A DNA stretch of 64,000 nt from assembly GCF_000178855.1 (NCBI RefSeq), contig NZ_ADVG01000003.1, forward strand, positions 2,108,001 to 2,172,000. The letters are read 5' to 3'. Under the pieces are notes generated by a model. That model was not told the origin of the DNA and did not search any database. It worked only from the letters and a program-made list of their open reading frames with translations. The translations under genes were made by a program, and so were the position numbers. This stretch comes from Ktedonobacter racemifer DSM 44963. Lineage in GTDB: Bacteria; Chloroflexota; Ktedonobacteria; Ktedonobacterales; Ktedonobacteraceae. Shown one piece after another: positions 8,254-16,701 of this stretch. How positions within the stretch are numbered: position 1 is the stretch's first letter; each line of letters begins with the position of its first letter.

Positions 8254-8293
8254 ACTGGCTCACCCGCCTGTCAGTGCAGGCAGATGAGCCAGT
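8254..8293 (-). terminator. intrinsic terminator in the leader of block copy 1
   Basis: ACTGGCTCA and TGAGCCAGT form the outer stem and GCCTG/CAGGC the inner stem; on the minus strand TTTTT follows directly. It separates the recombinase gene (stop 8355) from the block, leaving no room for a normal promoter before the 258-aa gene. Copy 2 has the same structure at 62533-62572 with a T7 run. Confidence 0.85.
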
Positions 8294-8354
8294 ACGTACG
8301 AAGAAAGAATCTATATGCACAGGAACAGCGCTGTTCCTGGGTGATGGTGTCTGC

Positions 8355-9239
8355 TTAGCGCAGGTAGGAGGTCAGGACCACGTCTCGACGGTTATGCCCC
8401 AGCGCGCGTGATACGACCAGGACGGCTTCCTCATCAAGAATGCCACGGGGCAGTCGTCCCTGTGACAGGGGCAGAGGACGACCAGAAAGGGATTGGTAGA
8501 GTGCCTGGGCATATTGCCGACGATAGGCATGGATATCGAGGTGCTTGGGGAGGCGCGGAAAGACCTTCTCCTCGCCCCGCCGTCCCTCTATCAGGCGGAG
8601 CACAGTTGTTTCTTGCTCTGGAAGGACAGGAACCTGGCGTAATTTGCCCCCTTTGCCGTGGACGTGGGCAAGCACCACGTGTCCATCTGGCTGTCTCTCG
8701 ATCTGACCAACCCGCAGCGCTCGCGCTTCATGCCGCCGTAAGCCGGTTGCGCCAAGAAAGGCAAGGAGATTCTGCCAGGCTTCAGCGGACATGTAGCGAG
8801 GCCGTTTCTGATGCAAAAAAGGGGTACGGGAGCGACGAATGGCTTCTCGATGACGTGCCGGTAATGCCACCTCGCTGGCAAGAGTAGGAGAACCAAAGAA
8901 GAGGCGCAAGGCGCTGCGCGTGGTGGAGAGTGTCCAGGGACTGTAGCCCTCCTGCACATGCAGGTGCAAGTAGGCAGAGACGAGCGTGTCTGCACATTGG
9001 TCGATCTCGTGCAGGCGTTTGATCCCATGAGTTGCTCGGCACCAGCACAAAAAGCGCATCACGATGTTCTGATACGTTGTCCGTGTAGTATAGGCGTGAA
9101 TCTTCCCATCAGAAAACGGCCAGTGATAGGTTCCCAGGAGACGGGCTCGGGCTTTGGCGTGCGCACGGCTCTGCCCCAACGCCATTAAGCCGTCAAGTCT
9201 CTGTTGCGCTTCATAGAGGAGCCCTGGTCGTTTTCCCAT
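8355..9239 (-). CDS. tyrosine recombinase/integrase
   Basis: The 294-residue protein has the full catalytic set of a phage-type integrase: Arg at about 168 (TGLRRHEA), Lys at 196 (HGKGGK), HxxR at 237-240 (HAYRR), His at 282 (LGHNRR) and the nucleophile Tyr at 292 (SYLR), three residues from the C-terminus. An N-terminal SAM-like core-binding domain covers about 40-130. ATG 9239 begins a normal N-terminus (MGKRPGLLYEAQQ); the frame stays open to 9551 but that extension looks noncoding. Such enzymes catalyse site-specific integration and excision. It lies directly upstream of block copy 1 on the same strand and is absent from copy 2. No att core was identified. Confidence 0.9.
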   Translation of the reverse strand: MGKRPGLLYEAQQRLDGLMALGQSRAHAKARARLLGTYHWPFSDGKIHAYTTRTTYQNIVMRFLCWCRATHGIKRLHEIDQCADTLVSAYLHLHVQEGYSPWTLSTTRSALRLFFGSPTLASEVALPARHREAIRRSRTPFLHQKRPRYMSAEAWQNLLAFLGATGLRRHEARALRVGQIERQPDGHVVLAHVHGKGGKLRQVPVLPEQETTVLRLIEGRRGEEKVFPRLPKHLDIHAYRRQYAQALYQSLSGRPLPLSQGRLPRGILDEEAVLVVSRALGHNRRDVVLTSYLR

Positions 9240-9948
9240 CGCAGGTACACTCTTCTTTGTGTGAAATGATGTGGTTGCCCTACATGGTCTGTCGTTGCGT
9301 TCAGTAATTGCGAAGCCGTCTGTTTGCATAGGTGAGCATATGCAGAGCAGGGAGAAGACGGTGAAGAGGCGCTCCGTGATCTCTTTTGTGCCCTGTTTTG
9401 TGCTGGCGCTTGCCTCCCATAGAAGATGGGAACCATGCACCAGTCGACACAGGATACGTGTTGTCTTCTCGTGAGGTGCAGACAGAGAGCCAGGCTCTAT
9501 CTGTTGCACGTGCAGTGCCAGCAGAGCAGGAAGGATGGAGCGACTCAACATCTACCCTGCTCTGCCTTCTTATGCACTGCGGTTCTCGTGAATGAGAACG
9601 CATGTTCTACTGTAATACGGATGAGTAGAGGCTGTGGTTACATGTTTTCCACCACTTTCTCAAAAAGCGACTTTTCTCTTGGAAAAAGAGAATATGCGCC
9701 TTACTCTGGTTGAGTGGTAGGAGGCTTCACTGGGGATGGTTGCCGTCGTGGGTCGCTCCCGTCCCAGAAGCTCATGCTTCAGACAGCTTGCTGAACCGGA
9801 GAGGTCTACCGGCTCCGCCGCGCCATAGGGGGATTTTTTCTCGGGCGGCACGAAACACGCGAAGGCGTCCACAGCAAGCAGGAGTACCATCCGTGCCCAA
9901 ACACAGATCTCACGGGCTCAGATGACGTGCGTGGCGTGCTCTCCACAC
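9240..9948. other. gene-poor interval between recombinase and kinase
   Basis: No convincing gene. The recombinase frame is open up to 9551 without similarity to integrases. A small hairpin (TTCTCTT/AAGAGAA, about 9674-9692) lies downstream of the kinase and could be a weak terminator. Confidence 0.4.
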
Positions 9949-11403
9949 TCAGGCCTCCCTCCTCTTGGGAAGGGTGACGGTAAAGGTCGATCCTTTTCCG
10001 ACGTCGCTGTCTACCACGATGGTTCCCCCATGGCCCTTGACGATCTCAGCCACAATAGAGAGCCCCATGCCCAGCCCGGGGATCGCTCGCAGCCTGGCAA
10101 CATCGGTCCGATAGAAGCGCTCAAAAATCTTGTCGCACTGCTCTCGAGGGATGCCCAGGCCATAATCTCGCACCAAGATCGTGACCGCCTCTTCGGAGGA
10201 GGAGAGCTCCACCTCGACGGTCTTTGCATCGGGAGAATACTTGATGGCATTGCTGAGCAAGTTGCTGAAGACCTGTCCCAGCCGGTCTCGATCCCCAATC
10301 AGGCTGGTCTGCACGCTCCCATGGACCACAATGGTATGACTGGGACTCGTATGTTACATGGTGTCGGTGACCTCCCGCAGCAGCTCGCCCAGATCCACAC
10401 GCTTCCGGACGTACTCCAATCTCCCTGCCTGGATCTTGGAGGCATCCAGTAACTCCGCGATCAGGCGTTCCAGTTGCTTGACGGGCCCCTCCACCCTGGA
10501 AAGCTCGGTGGCCGCCTCGTGCTGGGAGTGCTTTTCAAGGCGTTTTCGCACCAGGTGGGTCTGCAGCTTGACCGCAGTGAGCGGAGTCCCCAGTTCATGG
10601 CTAACGATATTGAGAAAGTCATCCTTGTGTTGTTCCAGTTCTTTGCGCGCCGAATTATCCAGCACAGAGTTGATCACCTGGCGTGAAGAATGCTGGAAGA
10701 CGACCCCGCACACAAGCACCGGCAGGCGACTGCCATCTTGACAGAGGTACTCTTTTTCATAGGGCGTCATCGACTCCTGGGTGTCCAGTTCCTGACGAGC
10801 CTGCAGGGTCCGAGCCATATATTCTGGAGGGGTCATCTGCAACACGTTCATGCACCCCGCGTGCAGGTCTTCTCGCGTATAGCTGGTCATGCGCAGAAAG
10901 GTATCGTTCGCATCCACAATCTGCTCGCCTTCGGTGACAAAGATCCCGATAATCTTGGACTTCATCAAGGTGTCTGCGCGCTCCAGAGCCGGGCGCAAGG
11001 TTTCTTCGATCCGCTTCTGCTCGTCGATATCGGTGCAGGTGCCAAACAACGAAACGATCTGACCTGTTTCATCGCGCATTGGCATGGCACGAGTTAAGAA
11101 CCAGCGATACTCTCCCGTCGGACACTGTTTGAGACGCTCTTCGTGCTCAAACATGGCTCCCGTCTCCAGGGCATACTCCCAATGCATTCGGTTCCCTTCC
11201 TGATCATCAGGATGGATGAACTGGAAATGAGCCCATACGCTTTGCACCTGTTCAAGGGTGAGCCCGGTATAGTTACACCAACGCTGGTTCACATACTCGT
11301 GCCAGCCGTTGGGTCGTGCCGTCCAGACCAACTGGGGAATAGCCTCGATCAGTGTGTCACCTGATGCAGGATGAACACGCCTGGTTTGCTTGCTCTTCAA
11401 CAT
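9949..11403 (-). pseudogene. PAS-PAS sensor histidine kinase interrupted by in-frame stop
   Basis: Two PAS domains (about 15-130, with HPDD and a PAC-like GTCTDID, and 145-250) precede a HisKA domain with the phospho-accepting His at 269 (NIVSHELGTPL). Codon 351 is TAA (10354-10356). The same frame continues straight on with the ATPase domain: N box NLLSNAIKYS, G1 box DYGLGIP, G2 box GLGMGLSI, ending at 9949. A single base change of CAA to TAA explains this. Either the kinase is dead, or the halves act as two polypeptides, since a GTG at 10329 could restart the ATPase half. Such kinases are cytoplasmic sensors; no membrane segment is present. Confidence 0.8.
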
Positions 11404-11422
11404 AGTGCAGTTAATATCCCTT

Positions 11423-11683
11423 TCACGTGTCCCAATCCCTGGTGGCGAAGATGCGTACCTGCTCTGAACTCAAGAGGTCTAGAGAAATGATCTGCTCTAG
11501 TCGAGAAACAAGCGAGCTGGCATTTCGTATTCCCCCGGTCACGGCCTGTGCGCTCGTATTGGCATCCACAACCGTCTCAGTGTCATCGACGACACATGAG
11601 GCACGGGGAAGTGCCTCCAAGAGAGATGTATGTTGAGGACGTGATGTGAGCAGAGCGCTCACTAATGTAGTATCTGGGCACAT
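11423..11683 (-). CDS. short PAS-like protein upstream of the kinase
   Basis: The 86-residue product has one PAS-like stretch (LLEALPRASCVVDDTETVVDA, about 22-42) and a short helical end. It ends 19 bases before the kinase start, so both may be on one transcript. It could be a real single-domain gene or the detached N-terminus of an older, longer kinase. No strong ribosome-binding site is visible. The next 363 bases (11684-12046) hold only a small hairpin near 11852-11869. Confidence 0.35.
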   Translation of the reverse strand: MCPDTTLVSALLTSRPQHTSLLEALPRASCVVDDTETVVDANTSAQAVTGGIRNASSLVSRLEQIISLDLLSSEQVRIFATRDWDT

Positions 11684-12046
11684 AGCATGACTTCTCTTCT
11701 TTCCCCCTTGCTCAGTCCCTTGGGCAAAAGGAGCAGACGTGCTCGCTCAATGAAACGATCTGTTCCAACCTGGCTGGACGTTCACCACGCCATCATTCTT
11801 CAACAGATGGTATTCTGCGTCTTTGCATGCGCTCTACGGCAAGTACCGTCTTCCTCTCTTTGAAGAGAGGGATTGCCATGCGCAACGGAGGTGAAAGACG
11901 TTCTCTTCTGAGCAAGAGTTCCCATAACTATTCCTGTCGAGAACAGCCTTTTTCACAAATGTCAACATACAATGGTCAACGTGTGAAAAAAGATTACCCC
12001 CAAATTGTGTTGTTGTCAATAGGATTGTGCTCAATCTAAAGTTTCT

Positions 12047-12280
12047 TCATGAGCGAAGTACGTCAAACGTGGCTTGGACATACATTTCACGCTTGATAAG
12101 TTTCAAGTTGGTCACGTAGCCTTCGTTTCGCTCATTGCTTTCTGGTCGGGGGCGTGCCGCTTCTACTGCGGCACGCCCCCGCTCAATCCCTTGCGCAAAC
12201 TGTCGCAGTTCTCGTACCGGGCTCATCTGGGCGCTCTCCAGCCAGGACGGAAGCCCAAACGCATGGGGACAATAGCGCAA
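12047..12280 (-). pseudogene. ISL3-family transposase, C-terminal remnant
   Basis: The 77 codons resemble the end of an ISL3 transposase: LRQFAQGIERGRAAVEAA followed by a degraded version of the usual SNGQTEGQVNRLKLIKRQMY (here SNERNEGYVTNLKLIKREMY) and TFDVLR. The catalytic core is missing. A 13-bp perfect hairpin (12148-12180) lies inside this sequence and may serve as the terminator of csrA, 130 bases upstream on this strand. Confidence 0.65.
12148..12180 (-). terminator. 13-bp GC-rich hairpin downstream of csrA
   Basis: GGGGGCGTGCCGC (12148-12160) pairs perfectly with GCGGCACGCCCCC (12168-12180) around TTCTACT. There is no U-run. It lies inside the ISL3 remnant. Confidence 0.5.
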
Positions 12281-12312
12281 TTTAGAGTGGGAAAGAAGCG
12301 TAGAGAGTGGAT

Positions 12313-12513
12313 CTAGCTCACATTTGATGCTCCCTTGAAAAAGGGGAGTTGAGAATGGTTATCACATCGCACTATTTCCTCGCGTACAATGTCGACCTCG
12401 GGAGGGGCCGTGATCCCGAGTTTTACCCTTCCCTCATGTACCTCGAGCACTTCTACGAGAATAGTGCCAGCGAGGAGAATTTTCTCCCCTTCCTTGCGCC
12501 GTAGAACTAGCAT
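12313..12513 (-). CDS. csrA: carbon storage regulator CsrA
   Basis: The 66-residue protein is a full CsrA: MLVLRRKEGEKILL at the N-terminus (strand 1), IEV-type strand VEVLEVHEGRVKLGI, APPEV and the RNA-binding VREEI segment holding the conserved Arg. CsrA dimers bind GGA motifs in mRNA leaders and control translation or stability. The start ATG 12513 overlaps the end of the 527-aa gene by 7 bases, with AAAGGAA about 12 bases upstream. No flagellar or FliW gene is nearby, which is unusual. The leaders of the surrounding genes all carry GAAAGGA, so they contain potential CsrA targets; that link is inference only. The C-terminal 15 residues are a nonconserved tail. Confidence 0.9.
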   Translation of the reverse strand: MLVLRRKEGEKILLAGTILVEVLEVHEGRVKLGITAPPEVDIVREEIVRCDNHSQLPFFKGASNVS

Positions 12514-14090
12514 GATGGGTTGTTCCTTTCTTTTGTGAAGGGGCCTAATGGCATTGGCGGGTTCGCAGGTGGCGTTTCCTGTTCTGGAGGAACTGCGTCT
12601 TCTTCGTAAGCGCTGGCAACTGCTTTTTTGATCACCTGCCGTTTGCGCAACGCGGGGCGAAGCAGAGGGACCCACTTGGGGTCAGGATGCTTGACGGTGA
12701 CCTCTCCCTCCCGCCGGGTGCCATCTTTGCGTGTTGGGTAGCTACGGGTAAAAGTGTCGATGATCCGCTGCTCATAGAGCAGATCTTCTGGTTGGGCCTG
12801 GGCCAGCCAGTTCTTGCGTTTGTTCGTGCTTGTGGGCTCTGGGGCTTCGCTCATCGTAGGGCGAAGAGCCGTCTCTGAGAGGTCGTAGGAGACGGTGGTG
12901 TACGTGCGCGAATGCGTGACCCACTTCTCTTTGGGCTTCCCTTTTCCACGTTTACGCGGGACGGATGCTTTGGTCTGGTAGGAGACGACACGATCAGGAA
13001 ATGCTGGAGCCTGAGGGGAGCGTGCATAGCGTTTGTGGAGCATCCCGGCCGCGATGGCAAGCCAGCGTGTCCAGGGAAACACCTGGCTCATGTGATGGTC
13101 GTGTGGCAGGACCCAACACGCGTACTGTGTATCGTAGGATAGGCGCAAGAGGACCGATGCATTCTCGCCAATGATATCAATGTTCCAGCGCGCGGCTTCC
13201 TGCCCGAGGATCTGGTGCGCCTGAAGCCAGGCGTCCAGATGCGTGCTCGGGTCAATGAGTCTATTGAGCTCTCGTGCCGGATAGCGCGGGTAGAGAAACA
13301 CGGCCCGCACGCGACCCAGGGGACCTGGTTGTGGCTCATCAAACTCGATCCAGTACCGCTGATCCGTCTTGAAGAGGTCGGCAACCAGCGTGTTAAAGTG
13401 GCCCAGCTGGTCATCAGGTGTTGTCCACCCCTTACGCACCCAGAAATCCTCAAGGGTCTGGAGGAGGTCCTGGTACATCTGCCTGGCAGAGGCCGTCCAG
13501 AGCCAGAGCTGGGCATGATCCAGCATCTGGCAGAAGATGCTGACATAAAAGGGGTCAGCCTGTACCGGGGGAACGCCTGATGTTATCCGCTCCCCGGCGA
13601 ACATCATTTTGAAGACTTCCACGAAGGGTTTGCCCTCCGCAAGGATGGTCTCAATGGTGGCAATCCAGGCCTGATTTCGCCGGTCTCTCTCCTCCTGAGA
13701 GAGGATGACGTTGGGCGTATCGTGAAAGGCGACCGGGCGATACTGGTGAGAAACATGGGTTCTGCCAAACTGTGTATCCCTGGCAATTTCATGCTCTTTG
13801 CTCAAACGCGCGCGGACAAGAGCATCCAGCTGGGTCTCTTCAAGGGTCAGAAAGGGCCTGTAAGGCGTGAGAGGGGCTTCGAGGCGCTTTTGTTCCTGCT
13901 CGGGAGGGGCTATGGCGCCTAAGCAAAAGACGATGATGTAGTAGTTGCCACCCGCCATATAGGTGTTGACGGTCAACGTCAGGTCGATGGTCGCGACAAT
14001 CTTTTCAAGCGTGGCGAAGAGTGCTTGTTGTGCGCTCCGACTGGGGACCTGAACCGCACGATACCAGGCGGGAAGAAGCAAATCCGTCAT
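12507..14090 (-). CDS. unknown 527-aa protein upstream of csrA
   Basis: The protein is soluble and probably two-part. Residues 1-370 form a globular region (NTYMAGGNYYIIVFCLGAI, YWIEFDEPQPGPLGRVRAVF, WNIDIIGENASVLLRLSY) and 370-527 form a basic, Pro/Lys/Glu-rich tail (PRKRGKGKPKEKW). No known motif is seen. The start ATG 14090 has GGAAAGGAAT 8 bases upstream. The gene overlaps csrA by 7 bases, so the two are co-translated. A hairpin (14115-14178) sits between it and the 302-aa gene. The basic tail would fit nucleic-acid binding, but that is a guess. Confidence 0.65.
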   Translation of the reverse strand: MTDLLLPAWYRAVQVPSRSAQQALFATLEKIVATIDLTLTVNTYMAGGNYYIIVFCLGAIAPPEQEQKRLEAPLTPYRPFLTLEETQLDALVRARLSKEHEIARDTQFGRTHVSHQYRPVAFHDTPNVILSQEERDRRNQAWIATIETILAEGKPFVEVFKMMFAGERITSGVPPVQADPFYVSIFCQMLDHAQLWLWTASARQMYQDLLQTLEDFWVRKGWTTPDDQLGHFNTLVADLFKTDQRYWIEFDEPQPGPLGRVRAVFLYPRYPARELNRLIDPSTHLDAWLQAHQILGQEAARWNIDIIGENASVLLRLSYDTQYACWVLPHDHHMSQVFPWTRWLAIAAGMLHKRYARSPQAPAFPDRVVSYQTKASVPRKRGKGKPKEKWVTHSRTYTTVSYDLSETALRPTMSEAPEPTSTNKRKNWLAQAQPEDLLYEQRIIDTFTRSYPTRKDGTRREGEVTVKHPDPKWVPLLRPALRKRQVIKKAVASAYEEDAVPPEQETPPANPPMPLGPFTKERNNPSC

Positions 14091-14114
14091 AGGGATTCCT
14101 TTCCAAAGAACACG

Positions 14115-14178
14115 CTCCCACCGGGAGCAACACGCCTACAATGCTGTGTGACGCATATGAGCGCGCTCCTGGTGGGAG
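14115..14178 (-). terminator. leader hairpin of the 527-aa gene
   Basis: CTCCCACCGGGAGC (14115-14128) pairs with GCTCCTGGTGGGAG (14165-14178) through 14 positions including one G-U, with a 36-nt loop. It lies 25 bases upstream of the start codon. Confidence 0.6.
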
Positions 14179-14278
14179 TGAAGGGCGAAGAGGAAGAAGA
14201 TGGAGAGTGAGAAAGGGACAGGAGGGGGAGGCGAACGGGCTGTAGGAGTGGGCGAAGAACCCTGGCAAAAGAGCTCAG

Positions 14279-15187
14279 TCATGCGAGAGGCTCTTCCCAT
14301 TGGGCTGCCTCAAAGACCCTGGGCAAGAGGCGTTGCCAGAGGGAATAGAGATGAAAGATAGAGGTTTGCTCTGCCTGTGGCAGGAGTGCCGCGTGGAGCA
14401 CGATCAGGGGATGGCGCGTAAAAAGCGCGCTGCTCAGCATCTCGGGTGGTTGCCAGAGAAACCCCTGCCAGCTCATCCCTGGCGCAGGCTCGACCAGATG
14501 GGTGAGACGTGCCAGGTGAGCAGCGCCGAGCGGCTCACATTCATCGGCCCTTGGAGGAGGAAGGGTCCGTTCTACCCAGCGGAGTTGCCAGGCGACCGCA
14601 TCGAGTTCCCCAGGTAGGTCTGTCTGCCAGGTCAGCATGGCGTTCCCCATCTGTGCGAGCGACAACGCGTTCTCACGTGGCGTTTGCTCAGCCATGGCAA
14701 ACAGAAAGGCCTGAGGAAGCGTGTCTCGTGCAGAAGAGCCTCTGTCTCTCTTCGAGACGAGACCCAGGTTGGTGGGGAGAGACCTCAAAGAGGTGCTTGT
14801 CGTATCGGGCAGGGCATGCCAGAGGATCTGTGAGCTTAGACGACCAGGATAGGTATCAATGACACAGACGGCTCCCAGGCAGTCCGGGCAGACGCGCATG
14901 GGTAACTCATGAAAGATGCCATCCTGGCGCATCGGCGCGTGTAATTGGTGTCCAATGTAGGCCGCCTGCTCAGAAGAGAGCCGAAGCACGAAGAGGCGGT
15001 GATCAGCCTGCCACCAGGGAGTAGCGCAGCGAGGGCACCACCAGAGGACCTGTCGCCCGCCATAGATGGTCTCGGGGAAGAGCTGGGAGAACTCCCTGGA
15101 GAGGAGTACCTGTTGCTGTACGCGACCATCGTCATAGTGGGGTGGAACAGCATTGAAAACATCATCCAGTGATGGTATTCTAAACAT
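14279..15187 (-). CDS. unknown 302-aa protein with two CxxC zinc knuckles
   Basis: Two cysteine pairs at about 51-54 (WWCPRCATPWW) and 98-101 (RVCPDCLGAVC) suggest a zinc-ribbon domain split by a 40-residue insertion. The rest (130-302) is mainly helical. The start ATG 15187 has AGAAAGGAT 10 bases upstream. It is part of the minus-strand series of genes that carry this motif. I do not recognise the family. Nucleic-acid binding is possible from the ribbon. Confidence 0.65.
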   Translation of the reverse strand: MFRIPSLDDVFNAVPPHYDDGRVQQQVLLSREFSQLFPETIYGGRQVLWWCPRCATPWWQADHRLFVLRLSSEQAAYIGHQLHAPMRQDGIFHELPMRVCPDCLGAVCVIDTYPGRLSSQILWHALPDTTSTSLRSLPTNLGLVSKRDRGSSARDTLPQAFLFAMAEQTPRENALSLAQMGNAMLTWQTDLPGELDAVAWQLRWVERTLPPPRADECEPLGAAHLARLTHLVEPAPGMSWQGFLWQPPEMLSSALFTRHPLIVLHAALLPQAEQTSIFHLYSLWQRLLPRVFEAAQWEEPLA

Positions 15188-15232
15188 GCGAAGAATCCTT
15201 TCTTTTCAGTGTGAGAAGAGAGGGAGTGAGAA

Positions 15233-15268
15233 CGCCCAGCGTATTGCAACTACGCTGGGCGTTTTTTT
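15233..15268. terminator. hairpin with plus-strand T-run
   Basis: AACGCCCAGCGTA pairs with TACGCTGGGCGTT around a short loop; TTTTTTT follows on the plus strand, so the intrinsic-terminator orientation is plus. It blocks transcription entering from the left and may work on the minus strand too. Confidence 0.75.
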
Positions 15269-15347
15269 GTGGTATGTTCATTATTCTCTCATCTTCACGT
15301 GATGAAACAGACACGAGGCAACTGCCTGGTCTTTGTCCAAAAATGCC

Positions 15348-15665
15348 TTAAAGGGCCGCGTAGGATAGATGGCCCGACGCGTGTGAAACCACGCCAGTGA
15401 CCAGGAGCAGACTCTGCCATTCGCGAGGCGAGAGCTGCTTTTGCCTCGCGGCAGGGTGTCCGGGAGGGACCTCGAGACTGGCCAGGGGGCCGAACACTGT
15501 CCACCAGACCCGGTGAACGGGAAACGGGCTGATCCGGGGCAGCAAGAGAGGACCATGTGCTCGGAGAACAAGATTCAAGCTTCTGGTATCCGCTGCGCAA
15601 TCGGGAGAATACCCGGTGTGGGGGATACCAGGAAATGACCAGGAAGTGTGAGCATGATGTGTCAT
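15348..15665 (-). CDS. small hypothetical protein
   Basis: The 105-residue reading frame starting MTHHAHTSW has AAAAAGGAG about 13 bases before ATG 15665 and ends QLSPREWQSLLLVTGVVSHA. It is flanked on both sides by terminators, like other single-gene units in this region. Two other frames overlap here (15281-15571 and 15295-15720) but have no comparable ribosome-binding site. Function unknown; moderate doubt about the frame. Confidence 0.4.
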   Translation of the reverse strand: MTHHAHTSWSFPGIPHTGYSPDCAADTRSLNLVLRAHGPLLLPRISPFPVHRVWWTVFGPLASLEVPPGHPAARQKQLSPREWQSLLLVTGVVSHASGHLSYAAL

Positions 15666-15707
15666 GATGTGTGACTCCTTTTTGGGGCAAGGTGAAGAAC
15701 AATAAAA

Positions 15708-15757
15708 AAACGCAGCCCATCCTTCCCGCGCGGGAGAAGGCTGTGGGACTGCGTTTG
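15708..15757 (-). terminator. intrinsic terminator after the 310-aa gene
   Basis: A stem of AAACGCAG...CTGCGTTT encloses a second stem (CAGCC...GGCTG, TCCCGC/GCGGGA); TTTTTTT follows on the minus strand. It is a dozen bases beyond the stop at 15769 and 43 bases before the next start codon. Confidence 0.8.
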
Positions 15758-15768
15758 AGAGAGGGAAC

Positions 15769-16701
15769 CTAGAGAAAGTACGAAAGGACCAGCGCCTGGA
15801 GTGATGAGAGTTGGTCGGGATCAGCCACCTCAACAGACAATTGCGTGTGCAATATCTGCCAGCGTTCTTGTTGGGCGGCAAGCACGGCTGCCTTGTACTG
15901 TCCTTCCAGTTGTTGGGCGTAGAGACGAAACTGTTCGACTTTGGTGGTAAGAAACAGTTTGCATTGCTGGGAGTAGAGTTCCAACTGCCGATTGTGCACC
16001 ATGAACTGATAGTTCATATTCGCCTGTGTCAGGCTTACCGGTCGACCGATCCCGGTCACGACGTAGAGCCCCCATCGAGCCTGCGCTTGATTGCGTCCAG
16101 CCTGATAGGCCTGGGGTACCTGAGTGATCTCATAGTCGAGGCGATCTCGCTCGTAGTTCCAGCGCTGCTCAAATTGCAGAAAGAGTTCGTGCGCGGAGAT
16201 GGATGCCAGATGGTGTTGCTCAATCCGTTCTTCCAGCTGGCGCAGAAGTTCATCGAGAAGAGGAAGACACAACGCCAGACACTCCGGTGTGAGCACGAAC
16301 TGCTGCGCGCACTTCTGGAGATAGGCACGATAGGTGGCCATGCCCCGTTGGATCTGCGCGAGCCGTTGTTCCCAGTGGTGCTGCTCCTTCTTCACCCACT
16401 GGTGAAAAAGACGCTGCTCGGCTTCGACAGCCCAGCGAGGCGTTGTATTCCGAGACCTGGAGATGCTTTGGGCAATCGCGAGATTGGCCTGAGCCGTCTC
16501 GCAGGCAGCAACTGCGCTCAACCACGAGGTAAAGCGGTGTTGTGACGCGCTCACCACATGGTGCAGGTGCTCCAGAATGCTAATGATGATAGACTCTTCG
16601 CGTGCCAGCAGGCAGAGCTGATTCTGGGTGTCGATGAGGTCGCGAAGGGCCGCCGTAGCGCGGCAGTGTTTCCCACAGGGGCAGAGTGATCCTTGACTCA
16701 T
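15769..16701 (-). CDS. unknown coiled-coil-rich protein with N-terminal Cys/His
   Basis: The start at ATG 16701 (MSQGSLCPCGKHCRATAAL) is chosen for its GAAAGGAG ribosome-binding site; the frame opens earlier at 16749 without one. The 310-residue product begins with a small Cys cluster (CPCGKHC) and is otherwise long-helical and rich in Gln, Glu and Arg (HHWEQRLAQIQRGMATYRAY, QLEERIEQHHLASI), which predicts coiled coils over about 60-300. No enzyme motif is seen. It is the first gene of the minus-strand series, divergent from the 792-aa gene at 17489. A structural or DNA-organising role is possible but unsupported. Confidence 0.6.
   Translation of the reverse strand: MSQGSLCPCGKHCRATAALRDLIDTQNQLCLLAREESIIISILEHLHHVVSASQHRFTSWLSAVAACETAQANLAIAQSISRSRNTTPRWAVEAEQRLFHQWVKKEQHHWEQRLAQIQRGMATYRAYLQKCAQQFVLTPECLALCLPLLDELLRQLEERIEQHHLASISAHELFLQFEQRWNYERDRLDYEITQVPQAYQAGRNQAQARWGLYVVTGIGRPVSLTQANMNYQFMVHNRQLELYSQQCKLFLTTKVEQFRLYAQQLEGQYKAAVLAAQQERWQILHTQLSVEVADPDQLSSLQALVLSYFL

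Larger units (their letters stand above)
2888..8293 (-). repeat. duplicated gene block, copy 1
   Basis: Six genes and their intergenic hairpins here match 57151-62572 in order, orientation and sequence. The ArsR proteins differ at about 9 of 136 positions. Shared noncoding features include the hairpins at 8254-8293, 6168-6209, 6031-6069 and 5192-5228. This copy additionally has the DUF2695-like gene at its 3' end and a tyrosine recombinase gene at its 5' end. Confidence 0.9.

Noticed and set aside
9240..9551. N-terminal extension of the tyrosine recombinase
   Set aside because: The frame is open but the composition is unlike an integrase and the internal ATG gives the normal length.
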